Positions 6,213 through 7,897 of a stretch of DNA of 7,897 nucleotides are shown in pieces (positions within the stretch are counted from its first letter, which is position 1; the number at the start of each line of letters is the position of its first letter). Position numbers and translations under genes: made by a program. This DNA is from Polaromonas sp. (lineage in GTDB: Bacteria; Pseudomonadota; Gammaproteobacteria; Burkholderiales; Burkholderiaceae_C), in assembly GCA_014376885.1 (NCBI GenBank), contig JACMQR010000053.1, positions 1-7,897 of the forward strand, given 5' to 3'. The notes beneath the pieces were generated by a model, which saw only the letters and a list, made by a program, of their open reading frames with translations, had not been told where the DNA came from and did no database searches.

Positions 6213-6410
6213 AGGGTATGGCCGGCACGCCACAGTGGGCGACCCGCCACACCGGCAACGCCGCAGCGAGCGCGCAGCCAAAAGACGATATTGCCAACCG
6301 TTACGCCGACTCGGCCGGCCTGGCGGCTGTCCGGCTGCCTGTGGTTTGCCAAGGCACTGGCGCGCAGCGCCCGCCAGACCGCCCTTTGCCCACCCACCGG
6401 CAGACCCGCC

Positions 6411-7897
6411 ATGGCCTGGCAGCAAATCTACGATCCGTTCAACAACCTGGTGATTTCCACCCTTCTGGCGGCCATTGCGGTGGTGGTGATGCTGGTGTGC
6501 CTGGGCTTTTTGCACCTCAAGGCGCACATTGCCGCCGGCCTGGGCCTGCTGGCGGCCATCGCGGTGGCGGTGCTGGCCCACGGCATGCCGATGGACATGG
6601 CCGGCCGGGCAGCGGTGTATGGCGGCTTCACCGGCTTGCTGCCGATTGGCTGGACCGTGCCGAACATCATCTTTTTGCAGCAGCTGGCCGAGCAAAACGG
6701 CAGCTTCAAGATCCTGCAGGATTCGCTGTCGAGCATCACCGCCGACCGGCGCCTGCAACTGCTGCTGATCGCCTTTTGCTTCGGTGCGTTTTTTGAAGAC
6801 GCCGCCGGCTTCGGCACGCCGGTGGCGGTGACCGCCGGCATTTTGACCGGCCTGGGCTTTTTGCCGCTGGCCGCGTCTGGCCTGTCGCTGACTGCCAACA
6901 CCGCGCCGGCGGCCTTTGGCGCGCTCGGCACGCCGGTCATCACGCTGGCCAAGGTGCATGGCCACGACCTGATGCAAGTCACCGCCATGATCGGCCGGCA
7001 ACTGCCTTTTTTCTCGCTCCTGGTGCCGTTCTGGCTGATCTGGGCGTTTGCCGGACGCCGGGCGATGCTGGAAATCTGGCCAGCTATTTTGGTCACCGGC
7101 CTGTCGTTCGCCATTCCGCAGTTCCTGGTGAGCAACTTCATCGGCCCCGAGCTGGTCGACATCATTGCCGCCCTGGTGTCGCTGGCCTGCCTGGTGCTGT
7201 TCCTGCGCCTCTGGCAGCCCAAGGAAATCTGGACATCGCCGTCGATGAAGGGCAAGGACATCAGCGCCCACGAAGCCAAGCCGCCAGCGCCGCTGGTCCG
7301 GCATGACCGCGCCGCGTTACTCCGCGCCTGGACGCCGTGGGTGATCTTGTCGGTGTTCGTGTTTGTCTGGGGCCTGCCGCCGGTCAAGGCCTGGCTGAAC
7401 AGCATTTTTGCACCGGCTTTTCCCATGGCCGGCCTGCACAACCTGGTCGAGAAAATGCCGCCGGTCGTTCGCGTCCCGACCAAGGAAGGCGCGGTGCATG
7501 TGCTGGGCATCATGTCGGCCACCGGCACCGGCACCTTGCTGTCGGCCGTGCTCAGCGCACTGGTCATGAAGTACAAGCCGCTGGACATCGCCCGGACCTT
7601 TTTGCACACGCTGTGGCTGGTGCGCTATTCGCTGCTGACCATCGTCTTGATGCTGGCGCTGGGCACGGTGACACGCTACTCGGGCACCGACACCACGCTG
7701 GGCCTGGCGTTTGCCAACAGCGGCGTGTTCTACCCGTTCTTCGGCACACTGATGGGCTGGATCGGCGTGGCCATGACCGGCTCGGACACGGCGTCGAACG
7801 TGCTGTTTGGCGGCATGCAGAAGGTGGCGGCCGAGCAGCTCGGCCTGTCGCCCAACCTGATGGGCGCGGCCAACAGCTCGGGCGGCGTGATGGGCAA
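6411..7897 (+). CDS. L-lactate permease family transporter (LctP; LldP/GlcA type), C-terminus outside window
   Basis: The frame is open from the ATG at 6411 to the right edge: 495 codons of a family that usually has about 550-565. It begins MAWQQIYDPFNN, matching the WQQNYDP start of E. coli LldP. Further family blocks are FCFGAFFEDAAGFGTPVAV (123-140), NTAPAAFGALGTPV (163-176), IGRQLPF (194-200), SNFIGPELVDIIAALVSL (241-258), LLRAWTPW (303-310) and TGSDTASNVLF (457-467). Many long hydrophobic segments fit a polytopic inner-membrane carrier. The family imports lactate or glycolate with protons; sequence alone does not separate these. Position 130 is Asp where E. coli LldP has Gly. The 198 bp between cls and this gene (6213-6410) hold only a G/C hairpin (6357-6377) without a T-run; I see no clear promoter, lactate-regulator site or ribosome site there. 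Confidence 0.93.
   Translation, partial: MAWQQIYDPFNNLVISTLLAAIAVVVMLVCLGFLHLKAHIAAGLGLLAAIAVAVLAHGMPMDMAGRAAVYGGFTGLLPIGWTVPNIIFLQQLAEQNGSFKILQDSLSSITADRRLQLLLIAFCFGAFFEDAAGFGTPVAVTAGILTGLGFLPLAASGLSLTANTAPAAFGALGTPVITLAKVHGHDLMQVTAMIGRQLPFFSLLVPFWLIWAFAGRRAMLEIWPAILVTGLSFAIPQFLVSNFIGPELVDIIAALVSLACLVLFLRLWQPKEIWTSPSMKGKDISAHEAKPPAPLVRHDRAALLRAWTPWVILSVFVFVWGLPPVKAWLNSIFAPAFPMAGLHNLVEKMPPVVRVPTKEGAVHVLGIMSATGTGTLLSAVLSALVMKYKPLDIARTFLHTLWLVRYSLLTIVLMLALGTVTRYSGTDTTLGLAFANSGVFYPFFGTLMGWIGVAMTGSDTASNVLFGGMQKVAAEQLGLSPNLMGAANSSGGVMG

Noticed and set aside
6357..6377. CTGGCG/CGCCAG hairpin between cls and the permease, considered as a terminator
   Set aside because: No T-run on the plus strand and many alternative G/C pairings; not distinguishable from background in this composition.
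6213..6410. Search for a lactate-regulator operator or sigma70 promoter before the permease gene
   Set aside because: TTGCCA at 6291 has no -10 partner at 16-18 bp, and no LldR-like dyad is visible.
4572..7304. 910-codon open frame on the minus strand opposite cls and the permease
   Set aside because: Product is a low-complexity mixture of Gln, Arg, His, Gly and Ala with no recognisable domain, and it lies antisense to two well-supported genes; it is an artefact of strong third-position G/C bias.
1..7897. Search for tRNA, rRNA, CRISPR array, insertion sequence ends, attachment sites or phage genes
   Set aside because: No spaced direct repeats, cloverleaf, transposase or integrase motifs were found; the window is almost fully covered by ordinary chromosomal genes.

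Overview
The window is about 65% or more G+C and densely packed. Its genes (phasin, LctP-type permease, HD-containing CCA-adding enzyme, stand-alone NDUFA9-like reductase) point to a betaproteobacterium of the order Burkholderiales, most likely Comamonadaceae (Polaromonas/Rhodoferax/Acidovorax-like). That placement comes from gene content and protein flavour, not from a search.

Layout, left to right. (1) A hemerythrin/HHE-domain protein on the minus strand runs off the left edge (1-386). (2) After a 130-bp divergent intergenic region with a perfect hairpin comes a tight plus-strand set, probably one operon: NDUFA9-like NAD(P)-binding protein (517-1467), glutathione S-transferase (1487-2173) and CCA tRNA nucleotidyltransferase cca (2199-3482), with gaps of 19 and 25 bp. 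(3) Meeting cca tail to tail with 4 bp between them is a minus-strand pair: phasin (4575-4051) followed by a YigI-like hot-dog acyl-CoA thioesterase (3990-3487). (4) A divergent intergenic region (4576-4793) carries a good sigma70-like phasin promoter with a TGC-rich palindrome over the predicted start site, resembling a PhaR operator. (5) On the plus strand follow a ClsA-like cardiolipin synthase (4794-6212) and an L-lactate/glycolate permease (6411 to the right edge, C-terminus missing).

The content is mostly housekeeping: tRNA 3'-end maturation, membrane lipid synthesis, carbon storage, detoxification and carboxylate uptake. The phasin/thioesterase pair, and possibly the permease, fit a bacterium that stores carbon as polyhydroxyalkanoate and grows on organic acids. 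I see no mobile element, CRISPR array, tRNA, rRNA or defence system, and no convincing undescribed multi-gene system. The points most worth a second look are regulatory (phasin operator, a possible leader ORF overlapping the cls start) and a small AT-rich in-frame insert in cca that looks like a relic of a dispersed repeat.
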